This document shows positions 54,380 to 63,589 of a stretch of DNA of 64,000 bases, one piece after another. The stretch's first letter is position 1; each line of letters starts with the position of its first letter. This DNA comes from Pseudomonas fluorescens (lineage in GTDB: Bacteria; Pseudomonadota; Gammaproteobacteria; Pseudomonadales; Pseudomonadaceae): positions 1 through 64,000 of the forward strand of contig NZ_JAGGOG010000010.1 of assembly GCF_018614655.1 (NCBI RefSeq), read 5' to 3'. Below the pieces are notes generated by a model that was not told the DNA's origin, made no database searches, and worked only from the letters and a program-made list of their open reading frames with translations. The translations under genes and the position numbers were made by a program.

Positions 54380-55753
54380 ATGCCGAGTCATATAACAGAG
54401 TCTCGTATCTACGGGGGCGCCTACTCGTCCCCTGAATTCGCAGCGATCTTCTCTGATTCCAATCAGGTGCAGAAGTGGCTGGATGTCGAACGGGCGCTCG
54501 CACAGACCCAAGCCCAGATGGGCATCATTCCCCACGAGGCCGCGCGCGAGATTGCGCGTGTGGCCAAGGTGGAGCTGTTTGATCTTGAGGGGTTGGGCCG
54601 GGAAAGCCGGGAGACAGGGCACATCCTGATTCCTGCCATCCGGGCGCTTGCCAGGTCTTGTTCGGACGAATGGGGTGAGTACGTGCACTACGGCGTGACC
54701 ACCCAGGACATTCTCGACACGGGGCTGATCCTGCAGATCAAGGAAGCATGGGACCAAGTCCTGGCCCGATTGTATTCGATCCGCAACCATCTGATCGTGC
54801 TCGCCCAGCGCCATAAGCACACGCCGATGGTCGCCCGAACCCATGGTCAGCAGGCGCTGCCTACGACGTTCGGCTACAAGGTCGCGGTTTGGATCGATGA
54901 GCTGGACCGACACCTGGAGCGCTTTGGCGAGGCGTATGCACGGGTGATGGTGGGCAATCTGACGGGCGCTGTGGGCACCCTGGCGTCGTTTGGTACACAG
55001 GGCTTCGAGATCCAGCAACGAACGCTGGCCAGTCTCGGGCTTGGCGCCCCGTTAACCAGTTGGCACTGCGCGCGGGATCGGATTTTGGAGGCCGCCTGGC
55101 TGCTGGTCCAAACCTCGCTGACCCTGGGGCGTGTCGCCAACGAAATCTACCACTTGCAACGCACCGAAATCGACGAGGTTCGCGAGGGGTTTCGGCCGGG
55201 TCAGGTGGGCAGCAGCACAATGCCCCACAAGCAAAACCCATCGACGGTCGATTTGATCAGCGCACTGTCACGTTTGGTCCGGGCACAGATGGTTGCGCTC
55301 ACCGACGCTGCGTTTCAGTTGCACGAGCGCGACGGCACAACCTGGCGCATCGAGTGGGCTGCCTTGCCGGAGCTCTTCATCTACGCCGGTGCGCTGCTCA
55401 CGCGCATGGAGGAAGTATTAACGGTCGGGCTGGACATCCGAGAGGAGCGGATGCGCAGCAACCTTGACCTGCTGGGCGGCCTGATTCTGTCGGAGCGGGT
55501 GATGCTGGCGCTGAGTGCTCAGTTCGGCAAGCAGACGGCGCATGAACTCGTACACGAAGTCTCTCTGCACGCCCGGCAAAACGCGCTCCCGTTTCGGGAT
55601 GCGTTGCTCCAGGACGAACACCTGCGTGGTTGCTTCACGTCACAGGCACTCGAAGATCTGCTCAACCCTGCCACCTATGTCGGGTTGGCGGCGGACATGG
55701 TCGATCGGGTCGCCCGCAATAACGTACACCCCACCTCAAAGGGTGATCTTTGA
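54380..55753 (+). CDS. Fumarase/aspartase-superfamily lyase of the fluopsin-type pathway (first)
   Basis: 457 aa. It has the three conserved regions of the superfamily: C1 in MVARTHGQQALPTTFGYKVA, C2 in YVHYGVTTQDILDTGLILQI, and the signature loop GSSTMPHKQNPSTVDLISAL with the catalytic Ser. It most resembles the adenylosuccinate lyase/carboxymuconate cycloisomerase branch. In fluopsin C biosynthesis one lyase joins cysteine to fumarate and another later releases fumarate. This gene is one of the two. It lies 30 bp after the second iron enzyme gene. Confidence 0.88.
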   Translation: MPSHITESRIYGGAYSSPEFAAIFSDSNQVQKWLDVERALAQTQAQMGIIPHEAAREIARVAKVELFDLEGLGRESRETGHILIPAIRALARSCSDEWGEYVHYGVTTQDILDTGLILQIKEAWDQVLARLYSIRNHLIVLAQRHKHTPMVARTHGQQALPTTFGYKVAVWIDELDRHLERFGEAYARVMVGNLTGAVGTLASFGTQGFEIQQRTLASLGLGAPLTSWHCARDRILEAAWLLVQTSLTLGRVANEIYHLQRTEIDEVREGFRPGQVGSSTMPHKQNPSTVDLISALSRLVRAQMVALTDAAFQLHERDGTTWRIEWAALPELFIYAGALLTRMEEVLTVGLDIREERMRSNLDLLGGLILSERVMLALSAQFGKQTAHELVHEVSLHARQNALPFRDALLQDEHLRGCFTSQALEDLLNPATYVGLAADMVDRVARNNVHPTSKGDL

Positions 55754-55814
55754 GATGGGCGGTAAACATGGAAAGAAATCCCAGTCAGTTTCAGCTTGTG
55801 ATGGAGGATATGTG

Positions 55815-57272
55815 ATGGAATCGCAATCGTTAAAAGTTGTAGCCCATTCTTCTCGCACCGCACGTCCAGAAAAACACAAGGCCGTTCGAGCCAAGGAAGA
55901 AGATTGCCTGCACGAACACAGCCACATTATGGACTCGAAAGTTCACGGTGGAGGCTATGCCGGCCCCATCTCCCGGAAGATCTTCTGCAGTCACTGTCGC
56001 CTGCAGCGCTGGCTTGATGTGGAAGCCGCGCTTGCCCTGGCTCAAGCGGACGTCAATATCATTCCACGGCAGGCCGCGCTCGAGATTGAGCGCGCCGCGA
56101 AGCTTTCGGGCATGAGCCTGGACCAGATCGCCGCTGGAGTGGCTGCCACCGGGCACTCGCTGATGCCGCTCCTGAGCGCGTTGCAGAAAAACTGCAGTGC
56201 GAGCGCTCGTGAGTACGTTCACTACGGCGCCACCACTCAGGACATTCAGGATACGGCCCAGTCGCTCGAGATGCGCGATGTGCTGGACGCGATGGATCAC
56301 TCGCTCGATATCCTGCTGCAGAAACTCACCGCACTGTCGAACGCGCACCGCAACTCGCTGATGGTCGCCAGGACACACTCGATTCCGGCGTTGCCCACCA
56401 CGTTTGCGCTGAAAGTGGCAGGGTGGATCGACGAGATGCTGCGGCATCGTGAGCGCCTGGGTGAAGCGCGCAAGCGCGTCCTGGTAGTGCAGTTGTTTGG
56501 TGGTGTTGGCACGATGGCCGCCTTCGGCCCTGAAGCCATGAACCTGCTGGAGGGCTTCGCCCACAGGCTGTCTCTGCAAGCGCCTCTGGCGGGCTGGCAC
56601 GTAGCCCGGGATCGGGTTGCCGAGTTCGTGAGCACACTGGCAATGGTGACCGCGTCCCTGGCCCGTGTGGCGGATGAGATCCGTACCTTGAACCGCTGGG
56701 AAATCGGTGAGGTGGAGGTCGGTTGGACCGCGGAGCAGATCGGCAGTAGCACGATGCCCCACAAGCGTAACCCGGAAGGGTGCGAGCAGGTTGTGGTGCT
56801 CGCGCGCCTGGCCAAGGCACAGGTGATGCTCGCACTGGATGCCATGATCCTGGAGCACGAACGGGATTATCGGGGAACTCGCCTGGAGTGGTGTGCGGTG
56901 GCGGATGTCTCCCACTACGCGCTGATGGCGCTCTCGCTGGTGACGGAGACGATCAGCGGGCTTACGGTCAACGACAAGCGGATGGAGTGCAACGCACACG
57001 CCTTTGGCGATGCCATCTGCACCGAGGCCGTGATGTTCGAAATGGCGAGAAAGCTCGGCAAGAGCAGCGCGTACGAAATTATCTATGAGGTTTCCCAGGC
57101 GTGCCAACGAGACCGGGTGTCGATCCGCACGGCGATCGAATCCGATCCACGGGTCATCGCTGCCATGGAGGAGGGCGCACTGGCCCGACTGTTCGAGCCA
57201 AGGACCCACCTTGGAATGTCTGAGCAGATCGTCGACAACGTGCTGGCCAAGGTAAACAGCCGCCATAAATGA
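55815..57272 (+). CDS. Fumarase/aspartase-superfamily lyase of the fluopsin-type pathway (second)
   Basis: 485 aa from the ATG giving MESQSLKVVAHSSRTARPEK, with GGAGG 7 bp upstream; the open frame reaches back into the previous gene but only as its shadow. After an N-terminal extension of about 40 residues, the superfamily core appears: YVHYGATTQDIQDTAQSLEM, MVARTHSIPALPTTFALKVA and GSSTMPHKRNPEGCEQVVVL. It is paralogous to the preceding lyase. Together they fit the add-fumarate and remove-fumarate steps of the pathway, with no way to assign which is which from sequence alone. Confidence 0.88.
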   Translation: MESQSLKVVAHSSRTARPEKHKAVRAKEEDCLHEHSHIMDSKVHGGGYAGPISRKIFCSHCRLQRWLDVEAALALAQADVNIIPRQAALEIERAAKLSGMSLDQIAAGVAATGHSLMPLLSALQKNCSASAREYVHYGATTQDIQDTAQSLEMRDVLDAMDHSLDILLQKLTALSNAHRNSLMVARTHSIPALPTTFALKVAGWIDEMLRHRERLGEARKRVLVVQLFGGVGTMAAFGPEAMNLLEGFAHRLSLQAPLAGWHVARDRVAEFVSTLAMVTASLARVADEIRTLNRWEIGEVEVGWTAEQIGSSTMPHKRNPEGCEQVVVLARLAKAQVMLALDAMILEHERDYRGTRLEWCAVADVSHYALMALSLVTETISGLTVNDKRMECNAHAFGDAICTEAVMFEMARKLGKSSAYEIIYEVSQACQRDRVSIRTAIESDPRVIAAMEEGALARLFEPRTHLGMSEQIVDNVLAKVNSRHK

Positions 57273-57322
57273 AAGATCAGCCGCTACAGGCGGCCGTACT
57301 GAAAATAATAATGGAGAAGCAA

Positions 57323-58396
57323 ATGTCGAAGGCTATCGAGATGGATACGGCGAAGGTCAAGCAATTTTCTGCACGGATCATGGAGGATTACGGCAACACG
57401 CTGCGGGGCGCGATGCTCTACATTGGCGACCAGGTCGGCTTGTTCAAAGCGCTTGCACACTGCGAGTGGGTAACCCTGGAGGAGCTGGCGCAGCAGACCA
57501 GTCTCAATGCGCGTTATCTGCGCGAATGGCTGGGCAGCATGGTGACCGGCAATTACGTGGCCTACGATCAGGAAACCAAGCGTTATCGGATGCCGCCTGA
57601 ATTTGTCCCCGTGCTTGCGGATGAGGATTCACCTTATTTTGCCGGTGGGATCATCCAGTTGAGCGTGCCGTTCGTGAGCATGGCCCCCAGGGTTATCGAA
57701 GCCTTCCGCAACGGTGGCGGCTGCCCCGAAGAGGCGTTCCCGATTGAGACCTGGGAGGGCATGGAACGTATGACCATGCCTTGGTACAAGCACTTTCTTG
57801 TCCAGCACTGGATCCCGTCGTTGGATGGCGTCGAGGAAAAGCTCAGGGCAGGGGGCAGCGTGATTGATTTTGGATGCGGCAGCGGCCTGGCCGCGATCAC
57901 CATGGCCCTGGCCTACCCCGAAGCCCGTGTGTATGGCAGCGATTTCCACCTGCCCTCCATCGAGCGTGCTCGGGCAAACGCCGAGGCTGCCGGGGTCGGT
58001 GACCGGGTGCAGTTCGAGGTCAGCGATTCCGATGCGCTCGTGGGCAAGAAGTTCGACTTCGTGACCACCTTCGTGGTGATCCACGATGCAACTGACCCGC
58101 AGCAAATGATGAAGGACTTGCGCGCCTCGACCGCCGACAACGGCACCTACCTCATGGTGGAACTCAACCTTTCCGAGGACCTGCACGAGAACATGAACCT
58201 GTTTGGGCGGGTGATGTACCCGCAGAGCACCCTCTACTGCATGACGTGTTCGCTGTCCCACGGCGGCGCGGGACTTGGGGCTTTCATGGGCGAGAACCGC
58301 GCACGGCAAATGGCTGAAGTCGCAGGCTTCAGCCATTTCCGCAAGGTTCCTTCCGAATGGCCGCCGATGCCTGCGTTGTTCGAACTCAAGCCCTGA
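57323..58396 (+). CDS. flcE: SAM-dependent methyltransferase of the fluopsin-type pathway
   Basis: About 357 aa from MSKAIEMDTAKVKQFSARIM, chosen for the GGAG site 6 bp upstream; an ATG at 57269 overlapping the previous stop is the alternative. An N-terminal winged-helix dimerisation domain (about 25-110, LFKALAHCEWVTLEELAQQT) precedes the Rossmann fold with SAM motif VIDFGCGSGLAAITMALAYP and acidic loop YGSDFHLPSIERARANAEAA. In fluopsin C biosynthesis a methyltransferase is one of the five enzymes. The letter E follows pathway order as I recall it and may need correction. Confidence 0.85.
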   Translation: MSKAIEMDTAKVKQFSARIMEDYGNTLRGAMLYIGDQVGLFKALAHCEWVTLEELAQQTSLNARYLREWLGSMVTGNYVAYDQETKRYRMPPEFVPVLADEDSPYFAGGIIQLSVPFVSMAPRVIEAFRNGGGCPEEAFPIETWEGMERMTMPWYKHFLVQHWIPSLDGVEEKLRAGGSVIDFGCGSGLAAITMALAYPEARVYGSDFHLPSIERARANAEAAGVGDRVQFEVSDSDALVGKKFDFVTTFVVIHDATDPQQMMKDLRASTADNGTYLMVELNLSEDLHENMNLFGRVMYPQSTLYCMTCSLSHGGAGLGAFMGENRARQMAEVAGFSHFRKVPSEWPPMPALFELKP

Positions 58397-58406
58397 GTCG
58401 GGCATA

Positions 58407-58438
58407 GCCCGATATCGCAGTGTTTTGCGATGTCGGGC
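58407..58438 (+). terminator. Hairpin after the methyltransferase gene
   Basis: GCCCGATATCGCA and TTGCGATGTCGGGC form a strong stem 11 bp after the stop codon. No T run follows, so termination may be partial or the hairpin may protect the transcript end. Confidence 0.6.
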
Positions 58439-58496
58439 AACGGTGCGCCTGGTCAATGGGTGAAGTGAAACGCTAAGCCCTTGAATCCCGTACACC

Positions 58497-58550
58497 GAAC
58501 TCGAACTCCGAACTCCGAACTCCGAACTCCGAACTCCGAACTCCGAACTC
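58497..58550. repeat. Tandem repeat of a 7-bp unit
   Basis: GAACTCC is repeated about eight times in a row; the first unit lacks its final C and the last is partial. The array is intergenic and could vary in copy number between strains. Confidence 0.92.
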
Positions 58551-58564
58551 TGACCCCGAATCCC

Positions 58565-58680
58565 GTAGCCGCTGCCGAGGCACGAGGCTGCGATGGGTTT
58601 GGTGCGGCATTCCGACGAAGCAGACCCCGAGGGCGGTCCTGCGGACACGCATCGCAGCCTCGTGCCTCGGCAGCGGCTAC
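58565..58680. repeat. REPIN-type palindromic element
   Basis: GTAGCCGCTGCCGAGGCACG and its inverted partner (58,651-58,680) surround about 55 bp of spacer. The arms can form a long stem. It belongs to the same kind of element as those near 40,534 and 63,280 and shares its core with the single palindrome at 43,114. Confidence 0.9.
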
Positions 58681-58729
58681 AGAAAGCCAGGTCGTCGAAG
58701 TTGTGCAGATACCTCTGCCTTGGAAGCGG

Positions 58730-59965
58730 TCAGCCACGCCATACCGGGTTGCAATCACCGTCAATCGCCCAGTGAGGTTGCCCGGGTTGGATGCAAACGC
58801 CACCCACCCAGCGTTCATGTGTTGCGTGATCCGGCCAATAAGCGGTTCCGTCCAGGACTTGCCGGCCTAGCGCAGTCAACGCCAGCAACCGCCCAGGCCA
58901 CCCCAGATGAGGGTCTGACTCCGTCAACAACGGCGTCGCACCATCGATCAGCGGCCGCATCAGCGCGTGAAACATCAAATCCCCCAAATAAGGCAACGGT
59001 TCACGCTTGGCCATCAGCTCGGCAAACACCCTGGCGAATGCCACCGGGCCAGCCTCGGCGATGTAGTGCAAGGCCAGGCGTTCGGTCAGTGACAAGCCGT
59101 CTTGGGCCCCCGGCAGTTCCTGTAACTGCCTCCGGAGTGCCGGGGCCAGAAACGGCAACGACGTGTAGGTGCCCTGGGCGATCTGCGCCAGATTGACCGG
59201 CGAACTGTCGCAATAGGCCAACCATGCCCGGCGTGCCAACTGCAGCATTGGCTCGTCAACCAATCGACGCTGGGGCCATAACCAGGCCAATACTTCGGGC
59301 GCCAGTTGGCCAATACCGATGAAGCGTTGCACCCCGGGTATACGGTCGACTTCTATCAGTTCGAGCTTGCGGGGCAGGTGTTCAAGACCGGCCAGCGCGC
59401 GGATCAGGAACAACTGATCATAAGCGTCCGCTTCGCACCACAGTACGCTGTGTTCCGCGCTGTTCAGTTGCTCAAGGTTGTTGTATTCATCCTCATGTCG
59501 ACGGGCCACTTGCATGAGGTCCATTGTAAAAACCTGGCTGATGTAGCGGCTTCGAACGGCCTGGTATTGCTCGGCAGGCAACGACTGGACGGGCCCCATG
59601 CATAACGGGTCGGTCAGCATCTGAAAGCGCCCTTTGAAACCGGCCAGTTGCAGGCTGTGGGCAATATCGTTGCCGCACCGCCAGTGGGTGGTCCGGGCTT
59701 CATCGCTGGCCTCGAAACCTGGATGGCGTGACGCGAAGTCGACTGCATCCACATGAGCCTTGAGTTTCGGCCAACTGCTGAAACCCAACTGCCTGGCGAT
59801 CAGCCATTGGGCATCGGACAAGGTCGGGGTACCGCTGGGGATCAGGGAAAGCTGATCGCCGGCGGCGCCATTTTTCATGCGCAGCAGAAGTTCCTTGGCG
59901 CGTTTACGCTGCTGCTCAAGGTTGATGCGGCCGTTATGGGACGATGACGTGGGATGTTGCGACAT
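58730..59965 (-). CDS. DUF1835-like protein of unknown function
   Basis: About 411 aa from MSQHPTSSSHNGRINLEQQR. The N-terminal 80 residues (RAKELLLRMKNGAAGDQLSL, WLIARQLGFSSWPKLKAHVD) resemble the short segment often found before ankyrin repeats. The middle (MLTDPLCMGPVQSLP ... EHSVLWCEADAYDQLFLIRA) has the DUF1835 pattern of a nucleotide-like fold, and the C-terminal third matches its partner DUF3658-type helices. It is cytoplasmic with no membrane segment. The function is unknown. Confidence 0.8.
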   Translation of the reverse strand: MSQHPTSSSHNGRINLEQQRKRAKELLLRMKNGAAGDQLSLIPSGTPTLSDAQWLIARQLGFSSWPKLKAHVDAVDFASRHPGFEASDEARTTHWRCGNDIAHSLQLAGFKGRFQMLTDPLCMGPVQSLPAEQYQAVRSRYISQVFTMDLMQVARRHEDEYNNLEQLNSAEHSVLWCEADAYDQLFLIRALAGLEHLPRKLELIEVDRIPGVQRFIGIGQLAPEVLAWLWPQRRLVDEPMLQLARRAWLAYCDSSPVNLAQIAQGTYTSLPFLAPALRRQLQELPGAQDGLSLTERLALHYIAEAGPVAFARVFAELMAKREPLPYLGDLMFHALMRPLIDGATPLLTESDPHLGWPGRLLALTALGRQVLDGTAYWPDHATHERWVGGVCIQPGQPHWAIDGDCNPVWRG

Positions 59966-60138
59966 ACGATCTCCTTGCACAAACCTTGTCCGCTTTAAGG
60001 TTGGGAGTCGTAGTAATGTGATGTTTACTCAAGGTCTTGGGCGCAGCCCTTTCCGCGGATGGTGGCGTAGATGACGCCTTGCGGGGGAATATAGGCAGTC
60101 GCGTATTTGATTGCAAGCCGTTCCAGAGGACCGCGTCC

Positions 60139-60828
60139 ATGACGGGCATTGATTACCCATTGATTGAAACCAAGGCACTCACCCGCATGGATGAGCGTCG
60201 CCAGGTTCAGTTGTTGCAGACCACCGACTTCGCGTTGCATGGCGCAGACCGTATCTCGATCACCGGCGCGTCCGGCTCCGGCAAAAGTGTGTTCCTGCGG
60301 GCGCTTGCCTTGCTGGACGCACCGACCTCGGGCGAAATCCTCTGGCATAACCAGCCTGTTCCCAACGCGCAAATACCCAGGTACCGCAGTCGGATCTGCT
60401 ACCTCTCGCAACGGCCGGCGTTGCTCGAAGGCACGGTGGAAGACAACCTGCGCTTTCCCTACACCCTCAAGACCTGGCAGCATTTGAGTTTTGATCTGGA
60501 CGCGGTAAAGACATTGCTGGCCCACGCGGGAAAAGCGCCGGACTTTTTATCGAAAAGCGCGGGTGACTTGTCGGGAGGTGAGTCGCAGATTGCCTCGCTG
60601 ATCCGCACCCTCCAACTCGAGCCGGATGTGCTGCTGTTGGACGAACCCACCGCCGCCCTCGACCCTGCATCCTCCCGTGACGTCGAGGCCCTGATCAACG
60701 CCTGGTTCGCCAAGGGCTCGGCCCATGCCTACCTCTGGGTGTCCCACGACCATGAGCAAGCCCAACGCATGAGTCGCACTTGGCTGCACATGGACGCTGG
60801 CGTGCTGAGCGGAGGTGTCCAGCGATGA
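60139..60828 (+). CDS. fetA: ABC transporter ATPase FetA (YbbL-like)
   Basis: 229 aa from MTGIDYPLIETKALTRMDER; the open frame begins 102 bp earlier without a start signal. Walker A GASGSGKS is at 43-50, the Q-loop lies in ICYLSQRPALLEGTVEDNLR, the signature reads LSGGES and Walker B VLLLDEPTAALDPASS. With FetB it forms an exporter linked in E. coli to iron homeostasis and resistance to oxidative stress. The stop overlaps the fetB start. Confidence 0.88.
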   Translation: MTGIDYPLIETKALTRMDERRQVQLLQTTDFALHGADRISITGASGSGKSVFLRALALLDAPTSGEILWHNQPVPNAQIPRYRSRICYLSQRPALLEGTVEDNLRFPYTLKTWQHLSFDLDAVKTLLAHAGKAPDFLSKSAGDLSGGESQIASLIRTLQLEPDVLLLDEPTAALDPASSRDVEALINAWFAKGSAHAYLWVSHDHEQAQRMSRTWLHMDAGVLSGGVQR

Positions 60829-61619
60829 ACTATCAAAACCTGTCGGCCCTGGACATGGGCATCGCCGCCTCGTTGATACTGATCAATGGCGCGCTGTCGC
60901 TGCTGTTGCGACTGGGTCTTGAGCGCCAGTTGATCTGGGCCGCCGTCCGCACCGTGGTGCAACTGCTGGCGATTGGTTACCTGCTGGGGTGGGTGTTCGA
61001 ATTCGCCTACTGGTATGTGGTGCTGCCGCTGATGTGCCTGATGACCTTGATCGCCGGCATCTCGGCCGCCGGGCGCGGCAAGCGCACGTATGCGGGGCAG
61101 CGCGCCGACAGTATTGTTTCGGTGTGGGGCAGTTCCTGGCTGGTGACGGCCGTGGGCTTGTTCGCGATTATCCGTATCCATCCCTGGTATGAACCGCAGT
61201 ATGCGATCCCCATTCTCGGGATGATCCTCGGCAACACGCTGACCGGCGTCTCCCTGGGCATCGAGCGTATGACCCAGGAACTGACGACGGGGCGCAACAA
61301 CATCGAGATGATCCTGGCCCTGGGTGGCTCACGCTGGGAGGCAGCGCAGGATGCCATCCGCCAGGCCGTGCGTGCGGGGATGATCCCGACCCTGAACCAG
61401 ATGGCCGTGGTGGGTATTGTCAGCTTGCCGGGCATGATGACCGGCCAGGTCCTGGCGGGAGAAAGTCCGGTGGACGCGGTGCGTTACCAGATCGTGATCA
61501 TGTTCCTGATTGCCGCGTCGTCGGCATTGGGCACGGTAGGTGCCGTGTTGCTCACCTACCGTCGGCTGTTTTCTGCCGGGCACCGTTTCTTGCGTTACCG
61601 GCTTGAAGAGCGCAGTTGA
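60825..61619 (+). CDS. fetB: ABC transporter permease FetB (YbbM-like, UPF0014)
   Basis: 264 aa from MNYQNLSALDMGIAASLILI. Seven or so hydrophobic helices are visible. The family blocks LERQLIWAAVRTVVQLLAIG, YAIPILGMILGNTLTGVSLG, EMILALGGSRWEAAQDAIRQ and LPGMMTGQVLAGESPVDAVR are all present. It is the membrane partner of FetA; the ATGA overlap indicates coupled translation. Confidence 0.92.
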   Translation: MNYQNLSALDMGIAASLILINGALSLLLRLGLERQLIWAAVRTVVQLLAIGYLLGWVFEFAYWYVVLPLMCLMTLIAGISAAGRGKRTYAGQRADSIVSVWGSSWLVTAVGLFAIIRIHPWYEPQYAIPILGMILGNTLTGVSLGIERMTQELTTGRNNIEMILALGGSRWEAAQDAIRQAVRAGMIPTLNQMAVVGIVSLPGMMTGQVLAGESPVDAVRYQIVIMFLIAASSALGTVGAVLLTYRRLFSAGHRFLRYRLEERS

Positions 61620-61672
61620 GCGATCATCACCGTAGATGCCGTGAATCGAGATTGAAGCTGAGGCGTTAAGAC

Positions 61673-63160
61673 TCAATACCGAATCATCACCGACTTCAAC
61701 TCGGTGTAATCCTCAATAAATGCCCCACCAAACTCACGGCCTACCCCCGAGGATTTACTGCCCCCAAACGGCACCGCCGGGTCGAGCATCGTGTGCATGT
61801 TCACCCACACGGTGCCGGCGTTGATCGCCGGCACCATGCGCAAGGCCTTGCCCAGGTCGTTGGTCCACAGGCTGGCGCTCAGGCCGTAGGGTGTGTTGTT
61901 CATCAGGTCCAGCAATTCGTCTTCGCTGTCGTAAGGAAAGAACGTGGCGATAGGGCCGAAGGTTTCCTCGTTGAGCAGGGTGTCGTTGACGGTCTTGGCG
62001 AGGATCACCGTGGGCTCGACGTAGCAGCCGGGCCGGTCCATCCGTTGGCCGCCATGAATGATCGTATTGTTTTCGGCGCGGGCGGTGTCGAAGAAACTTT
62101 CAAGTTTCAACTGGTGCTGGCGGTTGGTCACTGGGCCGAACTCGGTGCGCTCGTCCAGGGGGGAGCCGATGTTCAGTTTGCTCAAGCGCTGGGCCAATTT
62201 GTCCATGACGTGCTCAATCTGCGAGCGATGGACAAAGAAGCGCTCGGCCGCCGCACAGATTTGCCCTGAATGCAGGAAGCCGGCTTCGATGATGCCGTTG
62301 ACGGCCTTGTCCAGGTCCATGTCCCGCAGGAAGCCGGCTGCATTTTTGCCCCCCAGTTCCAGGGTGGCTCGGGTCAATCCGGCACCCATCGCACTGCGGC
62401 CCACGGCGATGCCTGTCGGTACCGAGCCGGTGAACGACACCTTGTGGGTGCCCGGGTGCTCGATCAGGCCTTTGCCCACATGGCCTGCACCGGTCAGGAC
62501 GTTCAGTACGCCAGCCGGCAGCCCGGCCTCGATGGCCAGTTCGGCGATGCGCAGGATGGTCAGCGGTGTGAACTCGCTGGGCTTGATGATGATGCTGCAG
62601 CCGGTCACCAGCGCCGAGGCGAGTTTCCAGATGGCGATCATGGTGGAGAAGTTCCACGGCACGATGCCCGCTACCACGCCGACCGGTTCGCGCAAGGTGA
62701 ACGCGGTATAGCGTTCGCCGGCAAAGGAGGGCAGCGACGGGGTGATGGTCTGGCCACTGATCTTGGTGGCCCAGCCAGCGTAATAGCGCAGGAAGTGTGC
62801 GGCCTGGTCGACTTCAAAGGCGCGGGCAATCTGGATGATCTTGCCTGATTGGCAAGTCTCGATCTGCGCCAGTTCTTCGCGGTGCTGCTCCAGCAGGTCC
62901 GCCAGTTTCAGCAGCACGTTACCGCGCAGTGCCGGTGCGGCCTGGGCCCATTGTTTGAAGCCGCGATTGGCTGACGCCACCGCCGCATCAATATCGGCAG
63001 GATCAGCATCGGCAACCTGAGCGATGACCTTGCCGGTGGCGGGATTGATCACTTCCAGGGTCTGGCTCGAATGACTCTCGACGTAGCCGCCATCGATAAA
63101 CAACCCATGGTTTCGACTGAGGAAGGCTTCGACTTGAGGTAGCAGTGGAATATCGCTCAT
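61673..63160 (-). CDS. Aldehyde dehydrogenase, phenylacetaldehyde dehydrogenase-like
   Basis: 495 aa. The catalytic Glu is in ATLELGGKNAAGFL and the Cys in HSGQICAAAERFFV. VVAGIVPWNFSTMIAIWKLA and EETFGPIATFFPYD are the other family blocks, and the extreme C-terminus reads FIEDYTELKSVMIRY. The pattern is close to StyD/FeaB-type phenylacetaldehyde dehydrogenases. The neighbouring divergent gene for a p-hydroxyphenylacetate hydroxylase component would fit a route from tyramine or phenylethylamine aldehydes to homoprotocatechuate. The substrate is inferred from context. Confidence 0.9.
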   Translation of the reverse strand: MSDIPLLPQVEAFLSRNHGLFIDGGYVESHSSQTLEVINPATGKVIAQVADADPADIDAAVASANRGFKQWAQAAPALRGNVLLKLADLLEQHREELAQIETCQSGKIIQIARAFEVDQAAHFLRYYAGWATKISGQTITPSLPSFAGERYTAFTLREPVGVVAGIVPWNFSTMIAIWKLASALVTGCSIIIKPSEFTPLTILRIAELAIEAGLPAGVLNVLTGAGHVGKGLIEHPGTHKVSFTGSVPTGIAVGRSAMGAGLTRATLELGGKNAAGFLRDMDLDKAVNGIIEAGFLHSGQICAAAERFFVHRSQIEHVMDKLAQRLSKLNIGSPLDERTEFGPVTNRQHQLKLESFFDTARAENNTIIHGGQRMDRPGCYVEPTVILAKTVNDTLLNEETFGPIATFFPYDSEDELLDLMNNTPYGLSASLWTNDLGKALRMVPAINAGTVWVNMHTMLDPAVPFGGSKSSGVGREFGGAFIEDYTELKSVMIRY

Positions 63161-63279
63161 GGGCGTTCCTGAGGGCAGAGGGAAAACCCGAGGTTAACCA
63201 ACGCAGGTCATTGCGGCTTGACTGTACCTGCCAGGATTCATGCCTGTGGCTGACATCGCGATGCATCAGATAAACCGCC

Positions 63280-63418
63280 CGTAGCAGTTGTCGAGCCCCA
63301 GCGAGGCTACGTAGGCCACACCACAAACAGAAAGCCAAACGCCCGACGGCCCCAAAGCCCATCACCAAGAATCGGGTCGCCCCCTACGCAGCCTCGCTGG
63401 GGCTCGACAGCTGCTACG
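63280..63418. repeat. REPIN-type palindromic element
   Basis: CGTAGCAGTTGTCGAGCCCC and its inverted partner (63,387-63,418, with one or two mismatches) flank about 80 bp. It lies between two divergently read genes, so it occupies their shared upstream region. The rest of 63161-63589 shows no gene. Confidence 0.88.
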
Positions 63419-63589
63419 CAACTCCAGGCTCGAGGTGTGTGGATACCCATGACGTCTATGGAAAGTACAATCTTGGCTGTGGAACGTGCATTTTCTGCCT
63501 TGGGAGAGCATCCCATACTGGCCCTGCATCCCGCGCCGCTCCTCGATAAGAAGCGCCAGCCGGACATCCAATAATAAGCAGGGCCGTCC

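Noticed and set aside
55515..55814. N-terminal extension of the second lyase.
   Set aside because: This stretch overlaps the end of the first lyase gene in another frame and encodes a non-family, arginine-rich sequence. The GGAGG-preceded ATG at 55815 is the better start.
58497..58550. Possible CRISPR array.
   Set aside because: The unit is only 7 bp and units follow each other without spacers, so it is a simple tandem repeat.
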